This document shows positions 10,631 through 21,745 of a DNA stretch of 64,000 bases, piece by piece (position 1 is the stretch's first letter; every line of letters begins with the position of its first letter). The position numbers were made by a program, and so were the translations under genes. Origin of the DNA: Volvox africanus (Eukaryota > Chlorophyta > Chlorophyceae > Chlamydomonadales > Volvocaceae); assembly GCA_030268105.1 (NCBI GenBank), contig BSDZ01000079.1, positions 3,772,001-3,836,000 of the forward strand. The letters are read 5' to 3'. The notes beneath the pieces are model-generated. The model was not told where the DNA came from. It was given only the letters and a program-made list of their open reading frames with translations, and made no database searches.

Positions 10631-12943
10631 TCAGTCCCGACCAGTAAACTTGCCCGGGCCCGCCCAGGTGTTGAGCCCCGGAATATGGCCAAGTTCACCA
10701 AAATGGGTACAGAAGTCCTGAACACGCCGCCCCACGTACAATACCACCATGCCGCGGGGGCCCCTGCCGCCACAGTCACCACCGGCAGAAGCGGCCGCCG
10801 TTGCAGCTGCAGCGGAGCCTTTCTTGGATGGGCGCTCCGCCAACCAGCAGTGCGGGTGGTCGAATACGCGGCCGAACCACCGCTGCCCCACCGCCGCCTT
10901 AAGCAGCAGCAGGCATTCGGTGGTGGTGGGCGCCGTGCTACATTCACGAATGGCTCGTTCAAGGAACAGGCCTTGCACGGGCTCCGAGCCGAGCATGCCC
11001 GCGGGCGGGTTGATAAATATCTGGGTGGTGGGGGTTGAGAAGGAAAGCGACGGGGAAGGAAATTTGGACGTCGTCCCCTTCTCAACCGGGTCCCGCGCCT
11101 CCCAGACTTTCCCTTCCCAATTACAATGTTACGTTCAGCGCGCCCTGCTGGCCGTTACCTTGCCACTCCAGGGGTTTTCGGGCGCTAGCCCGTCATCATC
11201 GGCTGAGTAGTACTTGGTGGCCTTGACTGCCTCGTTCGCCTTCTCGTCGGAGGCCGGATCAAGGTCAATGACACCGCCGTACATCTTGCGCACTGCCATC
11301 AGGATGTGGGCGGGAGTGGCGTAGTACTCGGAGTCGGGCGACACGTAGTCCTGCATGGGGTCCGGCCGTGAAAGGAATCTGGACTTTCAACCGAAACTTC
11401 AACCGAAATAAGGTTGGTCCTTTTCAGGTCTTTCCTGGTGCTATGGCAGGTGGTGTCAACCCAAATGGGTATTGGCGCACAACCTATGCTGACCGCTGGC
11501 CGCCGCTGTGGCATACGAGCCAGCTGCAAGCATGCCATTTAATCAGCTAGGATGGCTCACGGACCCAGCCGCGCAGGCAGCTTGCTGGCACCGTTACCAC
11601 GAGCCCCGCTTACCCCAAGCTTCTAGCGGCCGGCAACATGCCTACCTGCCATTCTCGTGTGGCCTGGCGGTAGCTGGCGGGCAGCTCCTTGCCCAATACA
11701 GACTCGACGAGACGGTGAGTGAGCGGCACGCCGGTCTCCTGCGCGATTAGGTTAGCCTTGACCCACACCTTGACCGCCTGCTGCTGCTCAAGGCCTACCA
11801 GTGCCCGAACCTAGCAGGATGTACATTAAGTTGATGGGAGAACCGGGTGAACGTGCGGGTATTGGGTGGGGCCGAGAAAGGGTGAAGGTCCCAGGTATAT
11901 GCATGCAGCGTGATTTGATCCATGGAACTGGTCCTTTAAAGAACCGGCGACAGATTGGGTGGATCGATGGGTGGTTGAAGTGGCATCGCTCGTGCCGTAT
12001 TTTTGGCTCGCGAGTCACGACCTCATGGCAGGCACGCGACATTGCCGCCCTGACCTACTTTTGTTCAATTTCCTCAATTTCCTTTCGCAGAAAATATAAA
12101 GGTTACATTCTTGGCATCTAGTATACGAGGACAGTACTGACGTGCTGTTGAGTGTATGTTGTCAAAGAAGGACGCCAATTTCCGGACGGGCCTCCGAGGT
12201 CCGCTGCGCAGAACCATCTGGCCTCTTCAACGACCTTTTGATATAATATAGGAGGTTTGATAACGGCGCATCCTGAAGACTGACAATAGCGGACAAGCTA
12301 ACAAATCGTGTAAACAAGTATCCCCAAGCCTCCAGCCATACAGACCACCATATCCTAAGCCAGCTTCATATTGCAGATAATCATAAGAGAACCGGACTCA
12401 TGCCGTGTTAAACACGTCTGGAAGAAGGTCCACAACTTGCGCACAGCCACCAGCAAGCGACGAGTTCACGTTTGCATAATCACCATCTGATACTCACAAT
12501 CCGACATGTAGGTTTGAGGAATGCGCGTGCACGCGCCTTCAGGCAGCCAGGAAGTGACCACTGGGTCCACCGACAACTCCGCAAGCCGCATATGTGCCGT
12601 AATGTGCAGCCAAAGTTCGCACCTGCCGTTCGCTGGTCGGAAGTGCAATGGTAGGTGGAAAGTTCCGCACCAGGCGTGTGGCCGCGAGTAAGCGTAGCGC
12701 CTGACGAGGGCCAAACCCAAAGTCGCTTTTCTGCTCAATGTACTGTGTGAACGATGTCGATCCGGCCCTCTTGTACAGTTTCCTATCATTTATAGTCACA
12801 AGGGCCTGGCCGATACGGAGAAAGTTATTTTTCAGCGAACTGCCTTCAATGAGCTTTTCGCAACCCTCAAGGTCCTCAGGTTGCTCAACGACCTCCTCTA
12901 CAGCCTGAAGAAGTACATCTAATTGATTTTCGTTGGTGGCCAT
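10631..12943 (-). CDS. Dam-type (phage-like) DNA N6-adenine methyltransferase, 4 exons
   Basis: Exons on the minus strand are 12943-12623, 11810-11646, 11350-11159 and 11020-10631; every junction is phase 0 with GT/AG borders, giving 355 residues. Residues about 36-160 match the module that precedes ParB or methyltransferase domains in bacterial and phage proteins: FLRIGQALVTINDRKLY, a helix-turn-helix-like FGFGPRQALRLLAA (76-89), then LPTSERQ|VRALVGLEQQQ. The split at ERQ|VRAL rejoins a conserved motif across an intron. Residues about 165-300 are a PF05869-type Dam domain: YYATP (171-175), DLDPAS (191-196) and catalytic motif IV NPPA (230-233), where NPPY or NPPG is usual. By family it would use S-adenosylmethionine to methylate adenine N6 in DNA. 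The start is the first in-frame ATG. DIRS retrotransposons also carry Dam domains, but no reverse transcriptase or tyrosine recombinase lies nearby. Activity and target site are unknown; a low-complexity insert lies near residues 280-300. Confidence 0.88.
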
Positions 12944-13701
12944 GGAACTTATGTTTCCCCCGAAAACGTCTGGCCGTGGGCAAGTCGCGACCTTCAAGAA
13001 AAGCTTTTTCACATATATACCATTTGGATCACATGGATTACCATTACCTGCCCTTCCCGGTCCGTGAGTTGAAAAGAGGCATCAATCGGTACGACCTTCG
13101 TTCACGGTTACGGACTTACGGTAGCCGAGACTTCCCAGTCGCATTCGCATGGACGGTTGATCTTCACACTACGGAATCGCCCTGCCTAAGAGTGATTTAT
13201 AAAATTCATAAATGGACTTCTAGTGCCAATTGCCAGGTCAACGAATTCAGTAACGTTCCGACCGCCGCCGGAACCTTGCGTATTGAGATAGTACCCAGAC
13301 GCACTGTTACGTTCCAGGTTTCATTAATGGCATCGAAAGGCAAATCCAAACGAAAGGGGTCAGCTGTTGTTCCCAGGTGATCCTCCAGATACGTCAGCAC
13401 CGTACTTTGTGCTACTTTGTACTTCAACCTCCACCAGCCACAACCAATGGTGATACCAAGCACTTCATCCCCATCACCCTAGTGACTATAACACCAATTG
13501 TTCAGCCCATAACATCAACAGATCATATTCCATTCGACCTGACGTGCATGTTCTCAAACCAGCTATGAGCCACCCCTTACGTCCGCACACCTCCCCGAAA
13601 CCCTTTCCGCGCCGATTAACGTCAGCACTTTAATCAAATAGCACTTAAATTAACTACCCTTTTTATATTTGCTGTGAATCTGAAAGGATCATTGGTAAAC
13701 C
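12944..13701. other. Intergenic space between two divergent genes
   Basis: This gap lies between the start of the minus-strand methyltransferase and the proposed start of the plus-strand dioxygenase-like gene, so it should hold both promoters. Frames on both strands (about 13206-13463 minus and 12976-13380 plus) stay open, but neither shows a known domain. No TATA box was convincing. Confidence 0.45.
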
Positions 13702-16700
13702 ATGGATTCTCCTCATCCGTACGATCCTTGGATCCGAGATTTCCAGCTTCCAGTCGCGCAACGCACCTGCCCCTGAGAAATACCATTCCAACCGTTCCCG
13801 CAGCCTCCGAATTCCGTGTTGCAACCGTACTGCTTGTACATCTTCGTCCCCCTTCCTTTTGCTGCTGCCTCTCCACCCTCGTCCCGATATCCATCTTCGG
13901 ACCCAACCTCCACTGGACCAGGAACCGGGGCTGTCACCGAGCTGTTGCCTATGTGCTCCTAACCCAACCAGCAAACGAGTCCCGTTGATTTCCTCGGCCC
14001 CTTGCCTTGATCGTGATTCCGTCCATCCTCCCTCCCCCAGTGCGCCCACCCCGCTCTCTCTCTACAAACGGGGGCTTTCTGCCGTACGGAGCTGGACGCC
14101 CCTCAACAGCGCTCGGGCAGATGCAGAGGCCCTGATTGCTCTTGCGTCCAGTGTGCAAATGCTGCAGGCCAGGATGGGTTACACGCTACTTCAGCAGCAG
14201 CAGCAGCAACCACCCGCAACACAGTCCATCACCACCAACACCACCACAGCCACCGCTGGCACCGCAGTAGCAACAGGCTGTGTTCCATCAGGCCAAGCCG
14301 TGGAGATAGCGAACGGAAGCAGCAGCTCTCAACAACATGATGAGCACCACCACCACCACCATCATCATCTGGAGGGTGAGGAGCGGCTGTCTCCGTTTGT
14401 GGAGTGGTCCAGTCAGGAGCCCTCGGGTCGAGCGAAGGAGTGTGGTAACCGGGCTGCCGGGCAGATGAACGGAGCCAGCAGAAGCGGCGGCGACGATACC
14501 TCACAACATGATCGACCCGACCCGCTCTTGGTCGTGTGGATGGCATTGGAGGCGCTGGCGCCAGGGATGGCGTCTTACAGTGCCAAAGTACGCCACAGCT
14601 TGGATCTGGATCTTGAGGATTGGCAGGATGAGCCAGGTTTCCTGCTGGCCAGCTGTCACTTGGAGATTGGTACGAACGAGTGCGGGCGGGGGAGGGGTGG
14701 ATGTGTTCTTCCTTTTTTCCCCCTTCTTGGGCTGGTGTGCGCGAGCGTGCTTGGAGATATTATTTCACGCGGGGGGGAATCCACACGTCCCTGCCAGCTA
14801 TACACAGATACATACACACATACATACACACGCTAATTGTCGAATGAACGCACATGCACACGCGTACGTGCATTTTTGTCATACACGAAGGTGGTCGAAG
14901 ACGGCGTACCTAACGTCCTTTGGGGGGCTCTTTGTCCTGCCACCTGTCCCGAGCAGGAAACGGGTGCCATACCTACGTGGCACATTGACCCAGTGTACAC
15001 ACACAAACACAAGCTCCCTCCCCTCCGCCCCTCTCCCTCCCCGGCGACAGGCAAGCTGCTGGGACGCATGTTCCCCCGGCGAGAAGTGGCCGAGCAGCGC
15101 CATCTGGAGGCGGCGTTGGTGCTGTTCCCCGACTTTGTGGCTGCAGGGTTGGCATTGGGGCAGGTGGGGCCGCCAGGGGGGGGCCCAAAGTGTGCATGCA
15201 CGCATATATGCATTTAGACGATGTCCCTCCTGATAGAGACCCCCTAAGTATGTATGCTGTCCTGTCCTCTCGCATACACATACGTGTTCGCGTCTGACTG
15301 CCCCAACCAGGCGCTGATGGCCCGCGCGGACCACCCCGACCAACTGGTGGAGGGGGAAGTAAGACTTAAGACCGCCCTGGCGGCGGCGGAGGCACTGACC
15401 AGCGGTAGCGGGAGGGACGCCGCTGAGGACGGGTTGCTGCTGGATGCCAATGCCGCGTGTCGTGGGGAGTGGGAGGCGGGTGCGGCGGCCCGCAGGTCTC
15501 TAGCGATGCTGCTGTGTCAGGAGGGTCGGGACCAGGAGGCGGTGCCCCATTTAAAAGCCCTGGACTTCACACACCGGCTCGCACGGCAGGTAAAGGAGCT
15601 TGTGTGTGTTTCGGGTATGTATGCGAGTGTGTTTATGCGGGAAGCTGGGGACATGGGGGGATTGAGGCCGGGAGGTGTCCTTGTTGATTGAGCATGTCCC
15701 CTCAGGCCGTATCGTTTTATAAGATTCCGGCTTTCATGTTCTCCGCCGTCGTGGCAAAAAAACACTAGCGCCGTTGCCGATCCCCTTCCTTCCCAGGTCC
15801 TCCACTACCCGCTGGATGTGCTGCTCGTCGACCGGGAAGATTCAGATGCCCCAACCGTGGCAGCGGCAGCAGCAGCAGCTAGTGATGATGACGGCGAGAT
15901 GGAGACTCCAGTCCGTGCAACCTTGTCCGATGCACGGAATCAATACCCGCGCTACTTGCGTGCCGTGGATGACGCGTTGCCTCCCTCGCTGCTGCATCTT
16001 CTGCGCACCGCGCTGGCACCTGGCGCCCGTTTCTGGGCGGAGCATGGCTACGGGCGCGTGGGGTACTTCTCCTATATGCACGAGCTGGTGGGGAAGAAGG
16101 CTGGGGAAAAGTGTGTGTATATGTCTCCCCGTGCCTCGTTGAGAGTGTCCCCGTCATCCCCAATCCGACGATCACCACCACCAACAACAACAACATCAAC
16201 CTCAACATAAACAACTTCATCATCAACAACAACAACATCAAAGCCATTTTTACCACTACCAACACCCCACCACTATCAACACTATCATCACCCCACCGAT
16301 ACCACCAATACCAGCTAATTATATCGAATCTGCATACTCGCATCTCCACTGTCCCAAATGATATGAATACCATATGCGGACCGTTCACACACACGTCGCT
16401 GGTTCCCGGTATGCAGTCTTACTCTCCGGTTCCCAGCCTCAGATACGTGAATGAGGCGCACCTGCTTTCATCCACCACCCCAGGGCTCTCCATGTCTGAG
16501 TGCCATCCATCAAGCCACCGTGTTAGTGCATCGCCTGATTATGACCCGCTACCCAGCCGTCACGGAAGCCCGTTTCGCCGAATGGTGGGCGCACTGCCGG
16601 CGGCACCCGTCTGGCCACCAGCTGCACTTCGACAGCGATGATGAAGGAGTGGGCGGCGTGAGGAACCCAATTGTCAGCGGGGTCGTCTACCTGACAGGTA

Positions 16701-18778
16701 AATGTCGGGCGCGAACATGTTTCTATATCCTTCTATATCTATATACCCACCTCCGTCCATACCCATTCCTCGGCCGCTTCCCCTCTCTTTGCTCTATCAC
16801 CTGCCTATCAGGAGTCATCCAATTCTTCAAGACCGAGGGGTTCGCCATTTAGGTCCGGTTTTAATGGCAACGAAGGACGGTGATCATATATAATATAGTA
16901 CTTTAATTTTAACAAAAGATTGATTGTTAAAATACAAATTATATATAATAAATAATGTAAAATATATAGTAATATAAAATATATGATTTGTTTTATATAT
17001 AATACTTAATTTATTTTAATTTATTAATTTATAGCTTTTATTATAATCTAACGACAAAATATAACGCGTAATCCAGATCCGGATTGCCTAACCAATCGGT
17101 TCCCATCGTATCGTTCATATGCCAGCGCCAATCATCTTCTCCCACGTTCTCCTCCACCCACTCCTCTAGCTCCTCCCAACTCCCCCACACGCAGCCCCAC
17201 CAACCTGTGCAATGCCCAAAACGGTTTGAGCGCCCTGCCGCTGATCGGTTGCTGCTGCCACCTGCGCCCATTTCTTTTATCACTTCGATCAGGCGGGGTT
17301 GGCGGTCCCACGCTGGTGACCCCACAGGTGCGGTGGGGTACGGGATAGGGGGCTGGGTGAGGCCTAAGTTTGGGGCCCTGTGGCAAGCGGGAGACCGAAC
17401 ACGCCGGGGGCAAACTATTACCATCCCTCCTAATGCCATGTTGGGGTGCAAGTGGGGCTAGGCCGCACGCAGCCAGGCTGCGACTTGGCCACCTCATCGC
17501 CTTGGACTGGGTTAACTTTATCATTGCTGTGTGGCATCTCGCACATGTACTGATAACTGCGATGTTCTTTTCCTGCCGTTACCAGCCCTTGATCTCCGGC
17601 ATTCTTTCCCCATTCGCTGAAGTGGATTTCTCCCTGCACGTCCCCTCACGTGTAAATATCGTCTTATCGCCCATTGCCCACTCCCTACTGGCTCTTGATC
17701 GTTAGCTCCTCGGCGGACCCCTGGCTCCCCACGGCTGGCTGGTGCACCCCCGAGAGAACCGCCTGGGTATGTTCGACAGCACTGTGCTGCATGGTGAGTG
17801 GGTGGGCAGAGTCGTAGGGGCGCGATGGTAGGCATTCTGCACATGAGAACCATGCAGTAGGGGATGACACCAAGGCAGTAGGGGATGGAGTCATTACCTA
17901 GGCCAATGTCAAAAGACGGTGCAGCAAGGAGGATATGGAGTGCCTTTCCCGGTGACTTTATATGGCTGGGGGGACCTGTAAATGCTGAGATGCAGGTGGA
18001 ACGGAGGGACAACAAAACGGAGGGCCCTCAGGCAGTAGGGATGGGGGTGTTAGGATGTCCCTGGTCGGGCCGAGAGACCCGATGGATGGGACTCCTGCGT
18101 GTGGATTCGTCCCACCAATCCACACGGATAACCAATGGACCCGGTCCTGCATTTGCCCTAACCTCCCCCCGAACCGAAGCCCACACCCTAACAACTGCCC
18201 TCGACCCCTCAGGCGTGATACCCGGTCGTGGCCCCAGTCCACGGCCAGGCGACTACCGCATCACCCTCATGATTGCGTTTTGGCGGGACATCCAGTGCAG
18301 GTGGGTGGAATAGCGGGCGCTGCCCCGGCACCGGCTACCCGGCTGCCCGGATGTAAGTGCCACGAAGTGCTCGCTAGCGGTCAGTGGGCTTGCCGGAGGA
18401 TCAGTTGAGGACTCCGTCTGTGGGCATATTTTCATCACATGGGCTTCCGGCACCTTACTGGACCCCGGCCACCTGGCTAACCGCGTCTCACTGACTCGTA
18501 CATGGGCTCCTCCTTGACTGTCCACTGCCCTCCTCAGATCCCGAGATGACGGGCTGCCGGGACCCTCTCAGCCATACCCCGCACCAGGCTCCCCGGCTGC
18601 CAGCCGCTACTCCTGGATGGCTGATCTGCCGGCCCATCCTGACGGGCCGGACGGCTGGGGCACGACCGACCCACGGGACGCTGCGCCCATGGCCATTGAC
18701 CGTGTTTGGGAACGCCTGGATGGCGTCGCTGCGCAACCTGGGGCCGTACCATACGACGCATGTTTTCAGGGCTTCTAA
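13702..18778 (+). CDS. Iron/2-oxoglutarate dioxygenase-like protein with long N-terminal region, 10 exons
   Basis: Exons 2-10 are 14041-14669, 15051-15163, 15311-15589, 15797-16110, 16501-16697, 17293-17327, 17706-17793, 18213-18300 and 18538-18778; all phases agree. Exon 1 is uncertain: an ATG at 13702 followed by a GTACGA donor fits the required phase but is weak. The C-terminal third has the double-stranded beta-helix signature: HFDSDDEG (the H-x-D iron ligands) and SGVVYLTG in exon 6, GGPTLV in a 35-base microexon, GWLVHPRENRLGMFDSTVLHG around exon 8 (distal His ligand), then an Arg in YRITLMIAFW suited to bind 2-oxoglutarate. The upstream half carries poly-Gln and poly-His runs and alanine-rich helical segments that may be TPR-like. 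It resembles prolyl-4-hydroxylase-type enzymes, but the substrate is not predictable. Intron 6 holds an AT-rich island; a TGTAA lies 275 bases past the stop. Confidence 0.8.
16875..17060. other. Extremely AT-rich island inside intron 6 of the dioxygenase-like gene
   Basis: About 185 bases made almost wholly of A and T, with ATATATAAT, TTTATTTTAATTTATTAATTTATAG and similar runs, lie between GC-rich intron segments. The composition is unlike anything adjacent and resembles organellar intergenic DNA. Its origin is not established. Confidence 0.7.
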
Positions 18779-19052
18779 CTAGCGCGATGTGGCATGTGGA
18801 GACTGTCTGGGACTTCGTAAGCAGCTTGTGGGAGCCTCCAGCGACTGGCAGGCGTGCTGTCCGAATGGGAGAATCGACTTCATACAAGCTGCTCATGGAC
18901 TGTTCAAGCGAAGCAAGCGGCTGTTGCACATCGCAACAGCGATGGGATATATGATTATGAGGCCGGTGTCGCAATGAAGGCCTGCTGGGATGTTACAATC
19001 ACTGCCAGGACCTTAAACTTGAGGGGGGTCCCAGCCTGTGCACGTGGCCGTG

Positions 19053-19057
19053 TGTAA
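19053..19057 (+). terminator. Candidate TGTAA polyadenylation signal of the dioxygenase-like gene
   Basis: TGTAA, the usual volvocine polyadenylation signal, occurs 275 bases after the stop at 18778. Position and motif fit, but the pentamer is common by chance. Confidence 0.35.
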
Positions 19058-21508
19058 GAGAAAGGGCAGAAGGACGATGAGAAAGTTGTGCGTGTAAATG
19101 GACATCACTACGTAGTGCTAGTGAGGGGCAGTGAACGACTGCATATCGCGGCCAGCTGGAGGATCCCTGTGAGGAACCTCACAGCTGGACGGCGAAGGGC
19201 AGCTGATGCTCCCGGATGCACTTCATACGAGATATGCCGATGTTACTAACGGCACAAACGGCGCACGTGCATCATGTGGTGCATCATGTGCGCCAGATAT
19301 ATGCATACGTCTATGGTACTTGCACGATTCTTGACATGTGTGTTTGGAAATAAATCATACGACGACGCACAATGGCATGTACTAGCTGCAGACAACTATA
19401 CCTGAGAAAATGCGCAGGCGCACTACCGCCATCACATCACGCAGTCCAGCCAATGTTATACAGCAGCACACGCGCATCTGGAGCTATGGTAAGATTTGTG
19501 GACCCTTAACTCCAACCCTAACACAGCCACGGTAAGGTCTTGCAGCGATGGTCGTGATAACCATCTGGATGCTTCTTTAGCTTTCATACTGGCCCTAAGG
19601 CAAGAGATAGTTTCCAAGGGCAGCAGCGATCTCTCAGAGATCGACTCCGCTTTATGCTCCAATCCACCTACGCACGCGGCCCAATCGCCTTGAGGAATCC
19701 GTAAATAGCCCACTGGCACTGTGACAGTACAGGCGGCACCGTCTAGTAATCTACCTTCCTAACAGCTCCACTCAAACAGTACCTGGGGCTCTTCTCATTC
19801 CCCGTGGAAAGCCACCAATCATAGCTGTGTAACGAAACACCGTGTCAAGCAATGTGCAGAAACAAGGAAGGAAAACACAGAACGCAACAGAACGCAAAGT
19901 ACTACCATGAAAACAAGCCAGAAACGGAGCGCCCGTAAGGGCGCAAACCGTTACTGCCATTACGAAGCAAAACATCGCTACGCCATATACAGAGCAAGCC
20001 GATGTCTAACTCTTCGACTGGTACTAAACCCCACTCACTGTCTGCACCAGATGGGGAAGAGAGGAGGAGAGGCAGGAAGAGGCAACCATTACCACAGGGA
20101 GGGCTCCAGCCCCGCTTGCAGGATTGCGAAAGTAGCGAAGGATGCGACTGGCTATGCCGAATCAACAAAATCCACCCATTGAACAAACACACGGAAAACA
20201 AGTCAATGGTGAGCACACAACACCAGTGATAAAAGGGCTCTTCAGTTGATGACAACGCACCTTGATGGCCACCGCACCTATCCCATGACCAGGCACGATA
20301 ATATTTGCAGCACTGGGCAATGTGTGTGTGTGTGGAGTCAATACAGGAATTCCACATGAGCACGGGGCATACATAAGGACACAGAAACTCGCGTAGCGGG
20401 AGCCGTCCACAGTATCTAGTCTGCCAGTCGACCTATACACACACCCTTGTATCGCGCTGCACCTAAACCTTATACTCTGGCAGTGCGCAGATAACGCAGC
20501 CTCCATCCACTCCATCAACCAGGTGGAAGCACACGACGGTCACTTACTGCCGTACCAGATCCGCACTGAGTAACACGTCAAGCCCCTCAAAGAAGTAAAT
20601 CGGCACATACACATACACCAGGCACGCACAGGCAGGCACATCCTTCCCACCCGCCAAAAGACCCACCAATTGCGCCAGATGGTGCTGCTCTAATGGTCCG
20701 CTTCCCGGCATACGAACCTTACTGCATACAGGATGGCACGCTGTATGCAGCAAGGCCGTTGCCAGTGCGCCAATAGCCTACCCCCATATGTCCCCGTTGC
20801 CGGTGGATGTGCGTCGCATCCGTACGTATCACTCCTCGGCTCTATGGCTCATGCTGGCGACACTGCCAGCTCGCATATGAGCTAAGACCCCAGTATGCAG
20901 CATGGCGCCTGCATAGTGCCTGCGTGATGTCTGCCCTGCACACGACCAGCAGCGTCCGATAACCCCGCATTCCTTTACACCTTTATGCTTCAGCGCATAG
21001 GGCTAGTGCAAGATGCCTTTTTCATTATCCACTTTGCGGTGCAGCAGCCGAACACCGCCAGCTGGGTGCCGCCCCGCCTTCACTCACCAGGTCAGGATAG
21101 CCGCGCCAGGGCGCCGTGTTCACATACTCACTGCAAAGACTGCAGTGTCCAAAATCCAAATTTAAGCTCGCTCCGACACCACATGCAAACCTCCTCAGAG
21201 CAGTTGGCATGGTTCCCATAACCCCGCGCTGCGCCAGCAACACGCACCCGCCATCCCACACACAAACATGCGACCATGTAGAGAAGCCATATATGCAATT
21301 TGGTTAGATCGCATCAGGCTTGCACATTTAATGAGCATGCGGGTCAGAGCAAAACATTTCAGCAGCGAACAAAAATGCCGAAATGCACAAATATCGAGCA
21401 ACCAAGCAAAACACAACGCAAACATGTCGTGCGACCTCGCTATCCGCAGCAACTACAATAACTCTTACCTGATTGGCTCCTTTCGCCCCTCAGTTCTTGT
21501 CAATACCT

Positions 21509-21513
21509 TTACA
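21509..21513 (-). terminator. Candidate TGTAA polyadenylation signal of the DGAT2 gene
   Basis: On the minus strand a TGTAA lies about 230 bases beyond the DGAT2 stop at 21746. The spacing suits a volvocine 3' UTR. Confidence 0.35.
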
Positions 21514-21745
21514 AGTGCCTACTGACTTGCTTTCCTACAAGTTAAAATGTACTTCCACCTCCACTTCCTGCTATCAGGCACTTTCTGCTTTCTGCCCAGG
21601 CAGTCCAGTGTGGCCGCAAGCATCGCTATCCCCCAAGCCGTCCATCCTTGATCTGTATACACTTTTCCACTTTTGCCCTGGCGTCCGCACCTTCCCCAGT
21701 CTGTCATAGCCCTCTGCTAGTGGGTCCCGCCGTAGTGCGAGATCC

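Larger units (their letters stand above)
18779..21745. other. Unresolved region with a few exon-like minus-strand stretches
   Basis: No domain was recognised. Three minus-strand pieces look exon-like: one ending in GYPDL before a GTGAGT donor (about 21175-21091), one after a pyrimidine/CAG acceptor (about 20718-20545), and one reading AANIIVPGHGIGAVAIK before GTGCGT (about 20328-20268). I could not join them in consistent phase, so no gene is called. A 91-codon plus frame at 19907-20182 has no known relatives. Confidence 0.35.

Noticed and set aside
10631..12943. Methyltransferase region as bacterial contamination or a misassembled phage fragment
   Set aside because: Three spliceosomal-type introns interrupt the frame at conserved motifs, and the flanks are typical algal DNA.
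14340..14372. Run of eight His codons as an engineered tag
   Set aside because: Native poly-His and poly-Gln tracts are common in this genome, and the run lies in a low-complexity part of a natural exon.
20260..20340. AANIIVPGHGIGAVA as part of an NAD(P) transhydrogenase or metallo-beta-lactamase-fold protein
   Set aside because: The resemblance is a few residues only, flanking exons could not be joined in phase, and no other motif of either family was found.
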